64,000 nucleotides of DNA from Chrysoperla carnea (lineage: Eukaryota > Arthropoda > Insecta > Neuroptera > Chrysopidae). Under the pieces are notes generated by a model. That model was not told the origin of the DNA, made no database searches, and saw nothing but the letters and a program-made list of their open reading frames with translations. This document shows, piece by piece, positions 37,803 to 51,464 of the stretch. The position numbers and the translations under genes were made by a program. The stretch is from contig NC_058337.1 of NCBI RefSeq assembly GCF_905475395.1, positions 135,801,960-135,865,959 on the forward strand. Reading direction: 5' to 3'. Each line of letters opens with the position of its first letter. Position 1 is the first letter of the stretch.

Positions 37803-38287
37803 GTAAGTATATACCCACCCGCTTCGCTGGGTTTAAAAGTAAAGATTGATAAAGATTGCTCTTGCTTACCCCTTTTATATAACACTCGAAATAATGGTAA
37901 GGATTGTTTTACACAGGTAAAATATATGTACGGTTTTCTATTTTTTAAATGTATAATAGTAATTATTCACGGAGTATATCAGAGAAGATGGCCTTCAAAT
38001 ATTTTATATTGACTATTTTTACAGAAATCTGTAATTTATGGTAATGTCAAATGACTACTTTTACAGAAATCTGTAATTTATGGTAATGTCAAATTAAATT
38101 AATTTTTAAATTTTTTTAATTTTATTATTAATATATCTTTATAATTTATATCTCATGTGTTATTCTGATATATCAGCTATATTGCTGTACAGTTTCATTA
38201 AAAACCAGTTTCACGCTAGTTTTAGCGTGAAAGCGTAACAAACAAACAAACAAACATGCTTACTTTCGCATTTATAATATATAGAGA
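37803..38287 (-). mobile_element. Non-autonomous Helitron, family H1 copy 1
   Basis: It matches the element at 57119-57575 along its length. Minus-strand start A|TCTCTATATATTATAAATG at 38287; the terminal hairpin region is CCCAGCGAAGCGGGTGGG near 37815-37830. It contains a 30-bp tandem duplication (CTTTTACAGAAATCTGTAAT..) that the other copy shows only partly. Confidence 0.7.
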
Positions 38288-41200
38288 TTGGTAGATATTT
38301 TTTAAATATCTAAGATTTACTTCCCCAAAGGCACAACGATTTGCGTAAGTAACAGCTTGCAATAGGGAATTTTTCATTATTTACCTTAGCCGTTCCAGAA
38401 TTATGAACGATGATATAACATTGCTATTGTTATTATAATCCTATGCCGTATGATAAACTGCATTAACAATTTGTGTATTCGACTGTAGACATTGCAATCG
38501 AATAGTTTTCATATATAATGTCCGAGAATTTATTAAAATTCGTATAATAAACTTCAACCCCCTACTATAAATTGCATGGTATTGGTAGATAATTTGACTT
38601 TTTTAATATTAAATTTTACGGTGCTAAAAGATTATAACTATCTAAGCACCCTTCTAACCTAGCAGCAACAAGGGGTGCTTTGTAATTACTTTTTTACATT
38701 TGAGCATATCAAATTTATAAGTGGGATTAATGAGTTTTAGTATATACAGAGTTTTACTTAGTTGAAATTAATCCTTGCAATTGTAGATACTAGTAAATTA
38801 AATTATATAAGGTTACTATTTAATTTAAGGGGACTATTTTCCACCATGTTAAAAAGAAAACTACTGAAAAACTAGTGCTAAACACCGAGACTGATAAAAT
38901 GGTGTACGTAAATTGCTTTTCCGCAAAAACAAGTTCTGCTAACGTCGTTGAGAAATTAAAAGCAAACATTTCTTTTAATAAGTACTCAAAAAAATTGAAT
39001 ATTTAAATATGATATTCGGTTATTTACAAATTGAAATTCAAGTATTACCCAACAAGGAATGAGTCAAATATTGCAAAGTAAATCCTAAAACCAATGTCGG
39101 TATTAACTTTCATTAAATTCTAATCGATTTACTTTTTAAAGTATGTTGTCTGAAGGACACTTCACATCAAATAACTTTTTTTAATGTTCCTTAAACTTCT
39201 TTTTTATACAAAACTACCCCCTAAAAAGAAATTAATTACGCTGATACTTAAAGAAACTTTTAATTTTTAGGGTGATGTGAATATTATAAAAAGTAAAGCT
39301 TGATATTCGCTTACATATATTAAAGATACTTGAAAACAATATCAAAACTGAAACTTTTATGTTTTTGAAAGATTCAAGAGTGACAAAATAATGAAACCTT
39401 ACACAATAATATGACTCATCATCACACATCACTTATCCTTGTTTAATAATAATCTTATAGTATTTTATAGGACAAAAAATCTCGTTGAAAAATAAAAGAT
39501 ACTCTTTGCTTATTCAAATTTGTTTATTTACTGTTTTACGTCGAACACAACGAATGACAGCAGGCAGTTGTCAGTTTGTGTTCAGTTTGATAATTATCAT
39601 AATAATGGGGCTTAACCTCCGTTTTCAGACATACATCTATAACAGAGGCCACTCACACCATTATTTGTAATCTTTATTATTTCTAAGCTGCATCCGTATA
39701 TATAATTAAATTAACGACGTGGATGGAGTGGATCACTTCGTTTTTATCCAAGCGACGACAGTGTGATCAATTTACCGTCCCATTAATTGTGATTAGACTG
39801 TCGCTGCAATAATGTATGGCTTCGATAACTTGATTTGCTATAAAATTTTAAGCATAGTTGATTTTACCATTAAATGTATGGGAATATGAGCAACAGTTAA
39901 GGCGCATGACCCGATATCAGTATAGGTGTCAGGCCCATACTGACTGGTGATATCCACAATACTTCTGGCGAATAGACTATTTAACACTGTAATGTTCCTG
40001 ATGCTGCTAATGGCATACCAGCAATATTTATTAAAATGACAAATCAAGTTAAGAAAAATAGAGTGACGAGCAGTGTGACAACAAACATAGCGTTTATACC
40101 CATACTGAATAGGATCGTAGTTCAATAATGCGTATTGATAAAAGCGTCAAAAACCATAGCGGGAAAAACAAGTAGCTTACGACATTTTCAATGAAGTATC
40201 GCCAAAGTTTTTATACCATACAGTATTGTAAATAATTTTATAGGAAAATTATCAGATACTTCTGGAGTATCTGTCCCTATACCATACCAGGTTTTAAAAC
40301 GTCAGGCATTGGATGTTTACTTCAACTATTATTTATAATCTTTTGGATATTGAATCGTATTTGGGGCTTAATAGATAATAATGAAGAATATGATTACAAT
40401 TCTATTTCAAAATCTTTTAATAGATTTATTCCTACTATTGTTGTATTTGTATTTTGTTTGTGACTAAAACTGCATGTAGGGGGAACTCCTCACATATGTA
40501 AGAGAATTACCTCTTATACTGTATATAAAAGTGACTCATCCTTATGAAGTATTGCATTATCTTCATTAAAATTCGTGTAATGTAAAAATTTGTTCTTGGT
40601 ACAGCCTACATCATTTTCATATGATGAACCACGAATAGTTCATTAGACAATATTCTGAAATTGATCACATCGTGGGAGTTATGAATCAATAATTTTTTTA
40701 TCGTACACTATAATTTTCTTGTTGTGGTATCTTAAAGAAATTTGTCCAAAATTTTCTAAATTAACATCTGCAAAGGATCTATAAGTTTTAAATTTAAACA
40801 TTTGGTGATTCTATTCCAGTACTTTGTCTATCGGCACATATGTGTGAGAAGAGACTTCATCAGCTTCTTCTACGATAGTTATTTAGAATTGACAGTAAAT
40901 CTTCTTAGCTCGCTTTTATATGGAACAGTATTTCATTTCATAAAGTCTGATTAAAACAGTCAATACTGTTTAAAATTTCCCGCTGGTCAGTTTTGAGTAG
41001 ATGTGGTTTTTCTAATTACCTTGTCGACTACCCTCTGTGAAATACATATGATCCAACAGCATCTCCTTGATTTGCAACATCACAAAATATCTTCTTTCTA
41101 CATTAATCACTGGCTACGAAAAAAGAAGTGTTTGAGACGACTCTATTTCGTAACAGAATATTATAACGTTCTACTCCGTAGCTTCGATACACTAAAAACA

Positions 41201-41314
41201 TCACTAGGTGAATTCTTTGAAAACATAAATATACTTTTATGTTTATTGAAAAGGTACATTAACTGTTCCACATAAAATCAGTTTACAGTCTTGATTTCCA
41301 AATATATTTGTAAA
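38288..41314. other. AT-rich intergenic, nothing certain
   Basis: The minus frame at 39838-40125 (95 codons) contains CALTVAHIP, faintly like the hexamerin ALTVAV motif, but nothing around it supports homology. No other structure was recognised. Confidence 0.3.
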
Positions 41315-41670
41315 GGTTTTAAGTCGCTGACTACGAATGTGCGCCGATTTTAGGTAAGGTGGTGTAAACAAAAGTTATTAACAATTTAATTGTTTAAATC
41401 GCTTTACAAAACTTGTACTGAATCAAAATTTCCTTAAAAAATATTTCATGACGTTTCGCTATATTTCTGTTAATTATGGTGATAATTACCGGTAATTAGC
41501 GCGAGGCCATACTTGAGTTCCTGAGAAGCATCGCGCGTCAAGTTCAAGTTCTTTCTGAAGGTTTGAAGGACAGCGATATCAAAAATTAAATTGCTAATAA
41601 CTTTTGTTTGTACCACTTTACGAAAAACGACGCACATATTCGTAATCAGCGACCTAAAAACGTTTCGAAA
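41315..41670. mobile_element. Foldback/MITE-like inverted repeat (arms ~80 bp)
   Basis: The left arm (41315-41395; GTCGCTGACTACGAATGTGCG, AAACAAAAGTTATTAACAAT) is mirrored by the right arm (about 41590-41670; reverse complement GTCGCTGATTACGAATATGTG, AAACAAAAGTTATTAGCAAT). The ~190-base centre is non-coding. Confidence 0.65.
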
Positions 41671-43611
41671 ACGCTGCATCTATACATTCCGGCTTTACTT
41701 CCTACGAAACCCTCTACCCTGCGAAAGGACTATATTGGCATATGAACTCTAATTTCAGATTTTTCTCTGGTCCTTCACTTACCAACAATTTAAAAAAGGA
41801 TTATTTAACTGCTTAAATTGACTTTTATTATCAATGGTTTTTACGAAGTTACTTTAATTAAAACACCAACAAATCTTTAGTTTATAGGATTCACGAATTG
41901 ATGTCTTAATATTGGCATACAAATACTAAATTGAATTCAAATGTAATTATGAATAAACTGAATGCGGTTCGAACCCTACAGGCTTGTTACTACATTTTGT
42001 GCGTAATCTCATACAGAATATTACTTCATTATTGAATAAATATACACAATTGATTAAATAGGAACTCCCACTGACGATGCACTGAACCCCAGTCAGACAA
42101 ATACAATGATGAATAAACTAACAATACAACTGCTATCCTCTATTATTAATAAATATGACGTTCCAATTGTATTTGGCCATAGCAAATTTAATTTGACACA
42201 GTAGTACGTCAGACTGTTAACTCAGCGGTTATGATGACACAACTGGACCACCGCACAATGATGTGACATGTGTGTGGCTAATTGGCTAGCCAAATATACT
42301 AGCTAAAGCAGTAAGTAACATGAATGCATCCATCATATTTTCGAAATAATTAAATTATTTTTAGTTTAGTAAATTATTATTATTTATGGGGGGGTTTACT
42401 GAGTTTAGTTTAGTTTTAGGGATATATAGAGTGTCCTACAAATCAACGTCATATTATGGAGACTAATAAGATCACTAAATAGAACCTCAAAACATCTGAA
42501 CCGAATTTTAAAAAGAAACAAAAACGGAAATCCTCAAAAACCATTATTTCCGGTTTGTCCATCGTGTCATGGTCTCGATTAATGCTAATTTTAATCTTGG
42601 AACAGTTTTGGCAGTGAAAAATTTCGTTGCATTATACTGAGAGATCTGAAAGATCCGTCAATTTCAAATTATAAAATGGTGAAAGTGACAAAAAAAACTT
42701 TTTTGAAGGAAAATTCAAATTTTTAAAAGGATTGATTTAGTTTCACTTGTCCCTTGTTTGTTTTGTTTTGTTTAAGTTTGATCCACTTTTCGCTTTCCGA
42801 TTGAGCTATTATTTTGCGTGGCATGTCAATTAAATGATAAGGTATTTTTATGATAAATATGATCTGATAATAACGATGATCTTGTTCTCATCGCTTCCAC
42901 TATATTTGATATACATAAACAATTTTTAGTTTAAAAAAAAAATCCTTTTTTAGGGAGAAGCTTTGTACTAAAAAATAGAAAGTAATGTTTCCTATGAGAG
43001 TTAAATTGAAATAGATGATATGATAATTTAATTCAATGATAAAGACATCTTTATTAATTATCTCGGAAATTATGACAATTAATTATGGAAATTTGGTAAA
43101 TAACTTTTTCGTTCATCTTTATAAGCTTATTTAGTTAGTGAAAAGTTCTGCAGTCCATTACTGACCTTGTTTTTATATAAAGATACGTCGTTGCAAAATT
43201 GTGTCCATATTCCAAAAATTTATAAAAAGTAATCAATAACTCAAAAACTAAAGTTTCATTTTTATTGAGTTCATATTTTGATATTTTTTATCATTTTTAT
43301 GATAGCCTGTAAAGTATTCAAGAAATGATGTTGACTTTTGAGGCACGGGCACCCCTCTGTATTATAATTTTCATATGGCATATGATTAATTGATGTTAGT
43401 ATTAGTTCGAAGGACATCATAACATCACCTTAATTAGAACGACACAATATTATTTTGATGACCGTTATGGATATTATTTTTTAAAATATAATTATTAAAA
43501 TGTTTATTTTGTTGCATATTAATAATGAATTAAATAATGATGACATATTTGATATTCGTTATTAATTTATTTAAACTAATTATTTATAATTAATCATTCG
43601 ATAATTCGTTA
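41671..43611. other. AT-rich intergenic, nothing recognised
   Basis: No gene or repeat was recognised. Confidence 0.3.
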
Positions 43612-43880
43612 TACTTTGACATTTGTTTAATTTGTTCGATTTTAATTTCCTAGAAATATTTTATCGTTAAACGAGCGTTACACTCTTAATCTGGCATTCC
43701 ATTCATCCATTTTTTCATTCTACTTAGCCAGTTTGATTGTTTCAAGAGAATCTGGAGCCTTCAAAATGTAGTGGTTTTTCATGTTTAATAAAAGCTCATT
43801 CTTGTGACAAACAGCAGAATAAAAATAAAAACAACCAAGATAAAAATCAAAAAATATTTGTTTGTATCTCTTTCTGTCAA
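43612..43880 (+). repeat. Dispersed repeat, family D, copy 1
   Basis: It shares ACTTTGACATTTGTTTAATT, 'TGTTCGATTT.AATTTCCT', 'AGTTTGATTGT.TCAAGA' and 'GACAAACAGCA' in order with 46741-47040, ~3 kb away. Non-coding. Confidence 0.5.
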
Positions 43881-44124
43881 AACAGAATTTAGTATGGAGT
43901 TCTTATGGCAATCACAGTATATGACGTCAATTACTATGTCCAATCTCTCTGTCTAATATTAGTAGTTTCAAATGCTTACTTATATCATCCGTATTTCTTG
44001 ACGGATTTTATTTTAGTTTCACTTTTGGACATCCCTTTCATAGTATACTTCAATAGGTTAACGCACATTACGTATTTTCATTTGAAAAAATAGAATGATT
44101 CGAAATAATTACACAAAAGACAGT

Positions 44125-44190
44125 ACTCGAACCGGGATCCCCTAGATATTCGGTCTAGAGCGTAACCGTAACTCCGTCACTCCTGTTAAT
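44125..44190 (-). repeat. tRNA-like sequence (SINE head or tRNA relic)
   Basis: The minus strand reads GTGACGGAGTTACGGTTACGC (A-box-like), CTCTAGACCGAATATCTAG and GATCCCGGTTCGAGTACTG (good B box). The acceptor stem does not close convincingly, so a pseudo-tRNA or SINE head is more likely than a working tRNA gene. Confidence 0.4.
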
Positions 44191-46740
44191 CCTGCTATGT
44201 GAGTGACTCAAATTGTATGTAATCTCTTCGTTTGCGTTTACAAAACACACAAACAACTAACACTGCTATATAGCTGAGTTCGAATCGTGGATTTTATATA
44301 ATTTTTTCGTTTCTTTCTATTTGTTCAAATTAAATATTTGAGAGCTATAAATTTGACGAAGTTTTAGGTCTGTTTTAATTAATAAATGTTCAATTTTAAT
44401 GTGTTTATATTTGGAAGATTGCTTTATTCGAAATGGGAATAATGATTATTATCTGTATCTTGTAAAATTCTGTTTATTTTCTTGATCCTTTAATATGTTT
44501 TATTAATTAAAAATGATTTTAACACGTTTAAAATTAATTTATAAATAAATCAAATAAAACATATCTACCGTTCATATAAATTAAAATTAAATTTTCAGTA
44601 AAACTATTTACTTAACAGTTGAGTAAATTTTTAAATAACCACATAATTTTCTACCAATAAATTGAATATCGTTTTGTTCATTGCATACCATAAATAAAAC
44701 CAAACATTACACGCATGGCATCATGCATCAATATATATACAAAAATCACATGATAAAATTAATACCTGTAATTATCCAGATAATATCATAACACCTGCCA
44801 ATTATAAATTATGGGTAGTTGGTACATTTAATGTTTAAATAAGAGAAATTCAAACATGCGTTTATGTAAAAAAAAATATTAACGTTTTTTATCACGTTAT
44901 GTTATCGTAATCAGATATGTATCCACGCATTAACTTAAAAAGACAACACGCACAGACTCCAAATTGTGTTTTGTTTACGTTTTTTTCTAAACAAGGGAAA
45001 GTTATAATATTGAAAAAATCTTTGAAGTAAAACAATTAATACTCGAATGATTAAATGCAATAATCAAATTTGGTGGGAGCGCAGATAATAATCATCATTC
45101 CCATTCCGAATAAAGCCATCGATTAAATCTTCTCTTACAGAATTGTGATTTCTGTAGAGCAAATGAATAATTTGATGTGGAGTGTTTTCGAGCGTCAGTC
45201 AATTGACGTTTGAACAAGCGAAAGTAATCGCAGCATTCTAATGTGCAGAGCAAACATAATGAAACTGGAATTGGATCACCTTTTAGTTTTTATCCAAGTT
45301 GGATTTGTGATTAGCGACCCAAAAAAACTACTAGAGAACATTTTTAAGGCCAAATATCGTTTTATTAAATTTTTAAACAATTTAATGCTTTGGGGTGTTT
45401 AAAAGTACCTCATTAGTTAATTTTTTTCCTGACTTATAGTTTAGTGGGGATGAATGTTCCAGGGGGTCTAAGAAATACGTACCAACAAGATTTTTTGAAA
45501 TCGGTGCTGGTCTGCAACTTTTCCATATTTTACAGTTTATCTAACTGATGTACTAAAGAAATTCCATGGGTTCTTTAATTTCAGCTAAAGCAATCATTAG
45601 TTATTGTGACAACCGTTGAGAAAAGTTTTTCTTAGTGGATCGGTGCTTGCCACTACCACCGGCTAAAATTGACTATTTTTTTATGAAAACGTAGCAAAAT
45701 ATTCTTTGAATAATGCTTAATTGTACAATAAGTTTAAAAATAAAAATAAATAAGGTACTTTATTAAAAAACTCACAAAATTATGGTTTTTTTAGGTTTCT
45801 CTGACTCTTGTCCCCCCTTTAAGCAGAGATTTGGTAGCCATTAGTTTTATTTGGTATCAGTTAAATATTATTTTAAGCGTTGCACGTTTAATACTTAAAA
45901 TGAATGGAACAGCTTAGCCTCAGTGCAATAATAAATTGTTTGAATGACACTAGAAAACTACATTCAATATTTTTCATAACACATTGAAATAAATCTTAAA
46001 AACATATTGATTTGTAATTAAAACCATATTTAATTGAAATAGTGGTACTAGTCAACCTATTAAACCGTATTAAAATATCAATTTACATATTTTCATGGCA
46101 CTTAAATAATTAATCAACAATAATTTTAATAGTATTAGTTAGACACGTGCTTGTATGTAGAATTATGCAAAACCGCCAACACAGCTGTCGTCACAATTCG
46201 TTCCAGTAAGTTTAATAAACGCGATCAAAATTCAAATCACCTGGTAGTACCAATTTCATTTTCAATTTGATTCATATCTTAATAAAAATAATTTTAGATT
46301 TTTTGAGAGAATTAACATTCATTATTTATTCAATTGTTTTTTTATTTTTTATTTTTTTTTAAAGAATTTTTATAAATAAAAAAGGGTTTGTTTTTTAATC
46401 GTTTATATGTAAATGGCGAAAATATTATATCCAACCAAAGAAATGTGTAAACAGATGTTTATAAATTAAAAAAATTATTATATTCTAATTTAAAAAACAA
46501 AATAATAACATGAAAATAAAAAGGGGATGACGATAAATATTATAATTTTAATGAATTATTAATTTTGTGGGTTTAGTTTTTTTTTATTCAAAGAAATAAT
46601 TCGTCTCACTTTTTGTGTTGTTATTCTTAAATGAAAATAAACTTTACGATAGTTTAGTTTTTAAGAAATCTCAATCAAGGCGTTTCGGTGTTTTTTATTT
46701 CCAATGCTGATTTATTTTTGTGCTTTCATGCATAAAAATG
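44191..46740. other. AT-rich intergenic, nothing recognised
   Basis: A segment at 45310-45380 (GATTAGCGACCCAAAAAAAC) recalls the foldback arms at 41.3 kb. No gene was seen. Confidence 0.3.
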
Positions 46741-47040
46741 GGACTTTGACATTTGTTTAATTTGTTCGATTTCAATTTCCTTAAAAAATAATAGTTTATC
46801 CTTAAATGTTAAAAGAGTTTTATTTTAATTTTTTCGTTTAAATTAGCAAGTTTGATTGTATCAAGAAGTTTTTGAGCTTTCAAAATGTGTCTGGGTGTCT
46901 AGGTAAGGTACAAACAGCGAACAAGACACCTCGATAGGAAATATTAATTTGTCTGTCTTTTCTTTCGTAAAAGTTCATGAATGTAACAAACAGCAAAGAA
47001 AAATTATTTTTCGATCTCTCTGTCTAATTGATAGTATAAA
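46741..47040 (+). repeat. Dispersed repeat, family D, copy 2
   Basis: Homologous in order to 43612-43880, with intervening differences. Non-coding. Confidence 0.5.
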
Positions 47041-47723
47041 ATGCCTGATATAATTCCTGTCTCTAGGCCAATTTTAATTTTGTTATCTTTTGCCAAAAAA
47101 GTCAAATTATTAGCCAAAACTGGCACAATTTTTGAAAACATAACAGAATCCGTATAATCTACCATCGGATTCGTATCCATCGATGCTGTTTGTTAACTTT
47201 TCCACTATCGACATTTTTTCCGGCTGTATTATTAGTTTTAAAATTAAAGAATGTTATTTTAATTTTCTCGACAGTAATTTTCTCAGATGCAAGGTGCATT
47301 TCAGCCCTACATAAGTCCAATAAGGAAAAAAAACATCCAAAATTCAGCCGAAATTCTCGACAAAGTTGCTAGCTCTTGTACCATAAGGAATTCAATGTAT
47401 TTATAAGAGATTATCATTACGCATTCTCACTCTTTCTCTCCAAATCCGCATCCGTATCCGTATCTCCTCGAGTACCGTCTTTGTTAATCCTTAATTATCA
47501 CAATTTTAAACTTCTAGCAATTAGAATTTGTTCATATATAAAGAAAACGATAATTTTTCAAGTAGTTTTATTTGAAACCAAAAAACAAAAGTTTATTAGT
47601 GCATAATGTATTAAAAAATGTCTACAATAGTTTTAAATATATATTCTTACTAAAATTACGACGTGAAAGTTTTCCGTACATTTTTATACGTTGTTGAAGT
47701 AAAATGTTCTCCACATTATATAT

Positions 47724-50700
47724 TTATGAAAATGTACTCATAACCGTGTACATGGAATATGATAATCTTACAATCTAAAAAATAAGAAATAAGAATTAGT
47801 TATTAAGTTAAGAATGTAGAGAGCCATATGGCTTTAAACATATGTATATCGAGTGGTCGATTGAAAGTGGTATACATTTTTTTGCAAAGTATATATTTTT
47901 TCTGATAACTTTTAGAATGTCTTAAGTGGATCAATGTTACACGAGTAAGTTGGTTGTTTAGCCTTTTCCAGTAAAATTTCTTTCAATCTTCACTTTTCAA
48001 AATTCTGGCCTTGTTTTTTATATTTTCACAACTCAGAATCATTAAAAGTTATCCTCATAGAGTTTCTAAATTCTCATAGAAATGGCAGTTCATTGGCGTA
48101 TCTGCCAAGATCCATTCACCCTCAGAAATCGAGATAGATATTAAGGATGAAGTTATAGGTCGTAAGCTGATGACAAGTCTTGGTGCCACATTTTGTTGCT
48201 TCTATTTCGTAGGTGGCTAAAAACTATATACAGTTTTGTAGCTAAAGGTTATATTGACCGTCCACGAGGGACATACTTGAAACATAGGGCTCATTTTTCA
48301 TTCCATATATGTGTTTTACCACCTTTTCCGCTGATAATTTTAGCTTTTCAATTATTCAGGGGTTGAATACTCCTCTTTTATGCATTTACTACACCAGCCC
48401 ATCACAACAACTTATTACTTAAATTAATATTTTGCTGTGACGGCGGAAATCGAATCCGCTACCTAGGCATACCGTGTACAGATTTACCTACGCCTCAACC
48501 AACTAATACGCTTGGGCTGACATCAATTTTAGTAAGAATAAGGGAAAAACTAGCGAGTATTCCGGTTTGCTATCAAATCATTCGTGTTTCATTTTTCAAA
48601 ACGCCCACGGGCATTACAAGTTACAGGTTGTAAAAGAGTTGAACGATCTAATTTTGTAACGAAATATAAATAATTAAGTTTTAAAAATTTCTAATGAAAT
48701 TTTTCACGCAAATTCACTTTTATCGAAAATTTTTCACCATCTTAGTCAATTCAAAAGTACTTTGCAAGCGTCGTTCCAAGGGTACTTATTCTTAACCAAT
48801 CAGTTTGTTCATAGCAATAACTATTTCATTATATAAAAATATTATTTCTCAAGCCGCTTGTTATCAGTTGGACGAATAAGGTCATTTCATATCATTTGAT
48901 TAAAAATTGATCGTTAGACAATAAAAAATGTCATAATTTTTTTTAATTATTGTTTTTATTTCATTTCATTGAAAAATTCATATTAAACTTCAAAGTTTCA
49001 ATTACTATTATAGTATCAATAGCTTCAATAAACTTCTAGACTCAAGGCCTTTTGGAAAAATAAAAATATTTGGTCGACTAATCATTTTTGAAGAATTTGC
49101 TAGTATTTTAATCTTTATGCGAAGCACAATGGACACAAATTTTTTGTTGTTGAGAAATTATTTACCTGAATAAATGTTTCTAATCGTAAAACAAAAAATC
49201 CACCAATTTTAAATGTAATACCAGGAGCAAAGACTGCTATACTTGTTAGAAACTTTTTACGGAATGATTTTGATCCAGCATACCAATCTATTTCACCCAA
49301 TCGAATTGATATTTGATTCGACTATGAGACAAATCAGAATAAAAAAAAATAAAAAAATAATTAAAATTTCATTCAAGTGGATTTTAACTTACATGGAAAA
49401 ATATTTGTTCCCCAAAAAAACAATACATGAATAAATCAAATAATGCTGACATACCTAAGAAAATATCACTCCCAGATTCGCTGATAGGCTAAAACAAATA
49501 AGTCATTCAGAATACGTTGGCATCTACTTTAGCGACAAACAACTTACCAAAAGTGCCACAAGAATTAGTGCTGCACATAAGGAATACGCTTGTGGACCAA
49601 TTTGTCCAACCCATTGTAAGGAATTTAAATCTGCTATCAATCGTGCAACCCTATAAGGAAATAAATTCAAAATATAATTAACAATTTTTCTATGATCTTG
49701 AAGATCGGTAAAAACTTTTTAAGGTTCTGACCACTTCATACTAGAACCTCTTCATAATATTCCCATTTTACTACCCTAATTTATATTCAAATCCAAATAC
49801 TAGGAGTGTATTCCCTCATAATGTCAGTAAATTTGACCACAACCCGATACGATTTTCTAATTACGTAATTTAGATTGTGGTTAAAGTGAATCGGATTAGC
49901 TATCAGCTATGACAGCCTACCGTAACCATGGCCTAATTAAATGTTGGATCCGATCAATCCAGAAACCCTTCGATTCATTATATGATTTACTTTTTGAGTG
50001 TAGTAGTTTAAGAGTATTAGATTCAAGATCATTCACTACCGATCTCTGCAATCGGAAGAAGGATCTCTGCAATCGGAAAATAAATAAGCATTCAATTAAA
50101 CAAGTTATAAGCATTCAAAAATTGTTGTCCATCTTCTTTTAGCAAAACAAAGTTTTATTTGTATTTAATATGTATCTCTATGGTAGTATCGGGCAATGAC
50201 GACACTAACTTATATCTTCCTCTTTGTTTAATTAATTAAACGTTCATATTTTGCATACACCTGAAGATTTTCATTAACCAACTTCTCTTTTCTGCCCGTG
50301 CAGTGAGAATTCTTTACCTTAAGTAATTAAAAAAGTTTAGTCAACATGTCTATTGCACTTACGAATAAATGTTATGATATTCTTGTAAATAATGGTCCAA
50401 TTTTTTTTCAGCATCCTTCTCATGTACATTAATCGTTGCAGTTTCATCCGCCAATAATTTAAAATGTGCATTAATTTTAATCATCATACTCAACGTCGAT
50501 ACGTGTACAACCGTTAAGCATGCCCCACAAGTCCAATATGCATGCGCCTGATAAAACATAGTCAATCCAAACTTCCAGCCAGTTGCATACGAATCAAAAG
50601 GCATCCATGTCGGAAAGGGTAAATTAATATTCTCATACGAATGTTGCTGCAATATCATTTGAAGTACTGGCACAAATGTAATAAAAACTGACAAATACGG

Positions 50701-51060
50701 AAATCCGATAATAAATAGCGAATAGTTGAATGCAATTTTATGGGCACGTAATACGACTGGATTAGTTTCGTTAAAGTTTGCATCCTTGATAAATTTTAAC
50801 ATATCACGGATACGTTCTTCGTACTGCATCCAAATAATGAGACGATACATTGTTAAAAACGGTAAAAATATGATGTGAATCATACGAACCAAAGCCACAA
50901 ATGGTACATCGTTAACGATTATGTAAGTCAGTTGCGATAATAGAAACAAAAACATGAAACTCATTTGGATATATGTAAATAATTTGTAAAATTTATTATC
51001 GTCTGAGTGCCAATATCCAAAAATACGTGCATACTTTAAATTAAATTGTAAAAATTGCAT
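47724..51060 (-). CDS. Odorant receptor A (7tm_6 family), five exons, complete
   Basis: Exons are 50363-51060, 49548-49650, 49393-49488, 49166-49321 and 47724-47774. Donors are GTAAGT except the last (GTAAAT), all acceptors are AG, and phases join to 367 residues. Exon 1 carries most transmembrane helices (e.g. 'FMFLFLLSQLTYIIV', 'FLPFLTMYRLIIW', 'NYSLFIIGFPYLSV'). Exon 3 has SGSDIFLGMSALFDLFMYCF then GEQIFFH. Exon 4 has SIRLGEIDWYAGS and FLTSIAVFAPGITFKIGGFF. Exon 5 ends YSMYTVMSTFS. The late short exons and C-terminal order are typical of insect odorant receptors, known as ligand-gated channel subunits that pair with Orco in olfactory neurons with an intracellular N-terminus. Its tandem partner, roughly 70% alike by eye, lies upstream. 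Intron 1 holds a family B repeat and intron 4 (~1.4 kb) a SINE. Confidence 0.93.
48243..48516 (-). mobile_element. tRNA-derived SINE, copy 3 (most complete), in receptor A intron 4
   Basis: The minus strand starts with a tRNA-like head (A box TTAGTTGGTTGAGGCG, B box GGATTCGATTTCC, about 48435-48516), then the shared body, and ends near 48243 with 'CTCGTGGACGGTCAATATAACC'. It is in the same orientation as the host gene. Confidence 0.7.
50103..50318 (-). repeat. Dispersed repeat, family B, copy 3, in receptor A intron 1
   Basis: Inverted relative to the copies at 11340 and 31440. The words CACTGCACGGGCAGAAAAGA, AGTGTCGTCATTGCCCGATA and GATGGACAACAATTTTTGAA are recognisable on the minus strand. 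Confidence 0.6.
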
Positions 51061-51464
51061 ATTTGGAAATTTTTCCTCCCAGATAAATAAAAGCTTTTAT
51101 TCTATGTGGAATGAATGTTATGGACTGAAATGGAATTTTCTGTAGGATGTGAAATTTAATTTATAGAATACTTTATAATTATTCATCAATTTTTATACCA
51201 TGTATATGAAATATATCAAGGTATACTAAGTTTAGTCCCAAGTATGTATCGATTAAAAATTTTGATGCTATGAACATAATTTTGTTGTAGGTGTTCATAA
51301 AATCACCTAATTAGTCCATTTCCGGTTGTCTGTCTGTCTATGTCGTCTGTCTGTCCGTCTGTCATCACGATAACTCAAGAACGAAAAGAGATATCAAGCT
51401 TAAATTTTTATAGCGTGCTTAAGACGTAAAAAGTGAGGTCGAGTTCGTAAATGAGCAATATAGG

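Noticed and set aside
39838-40125. 95-codon minus frame with CALTVAHIP resembling hexamerin YALTVAVLHRP
   Set aside because: Only about five residues match and the flanks do not align to hexamerin on either side.
44125-44190. Functional tRNA gene
   Set aside because: B box is good but the acceptor stem does not close and the anticodon arm is unclear, so it was listed only as tRNA-like.
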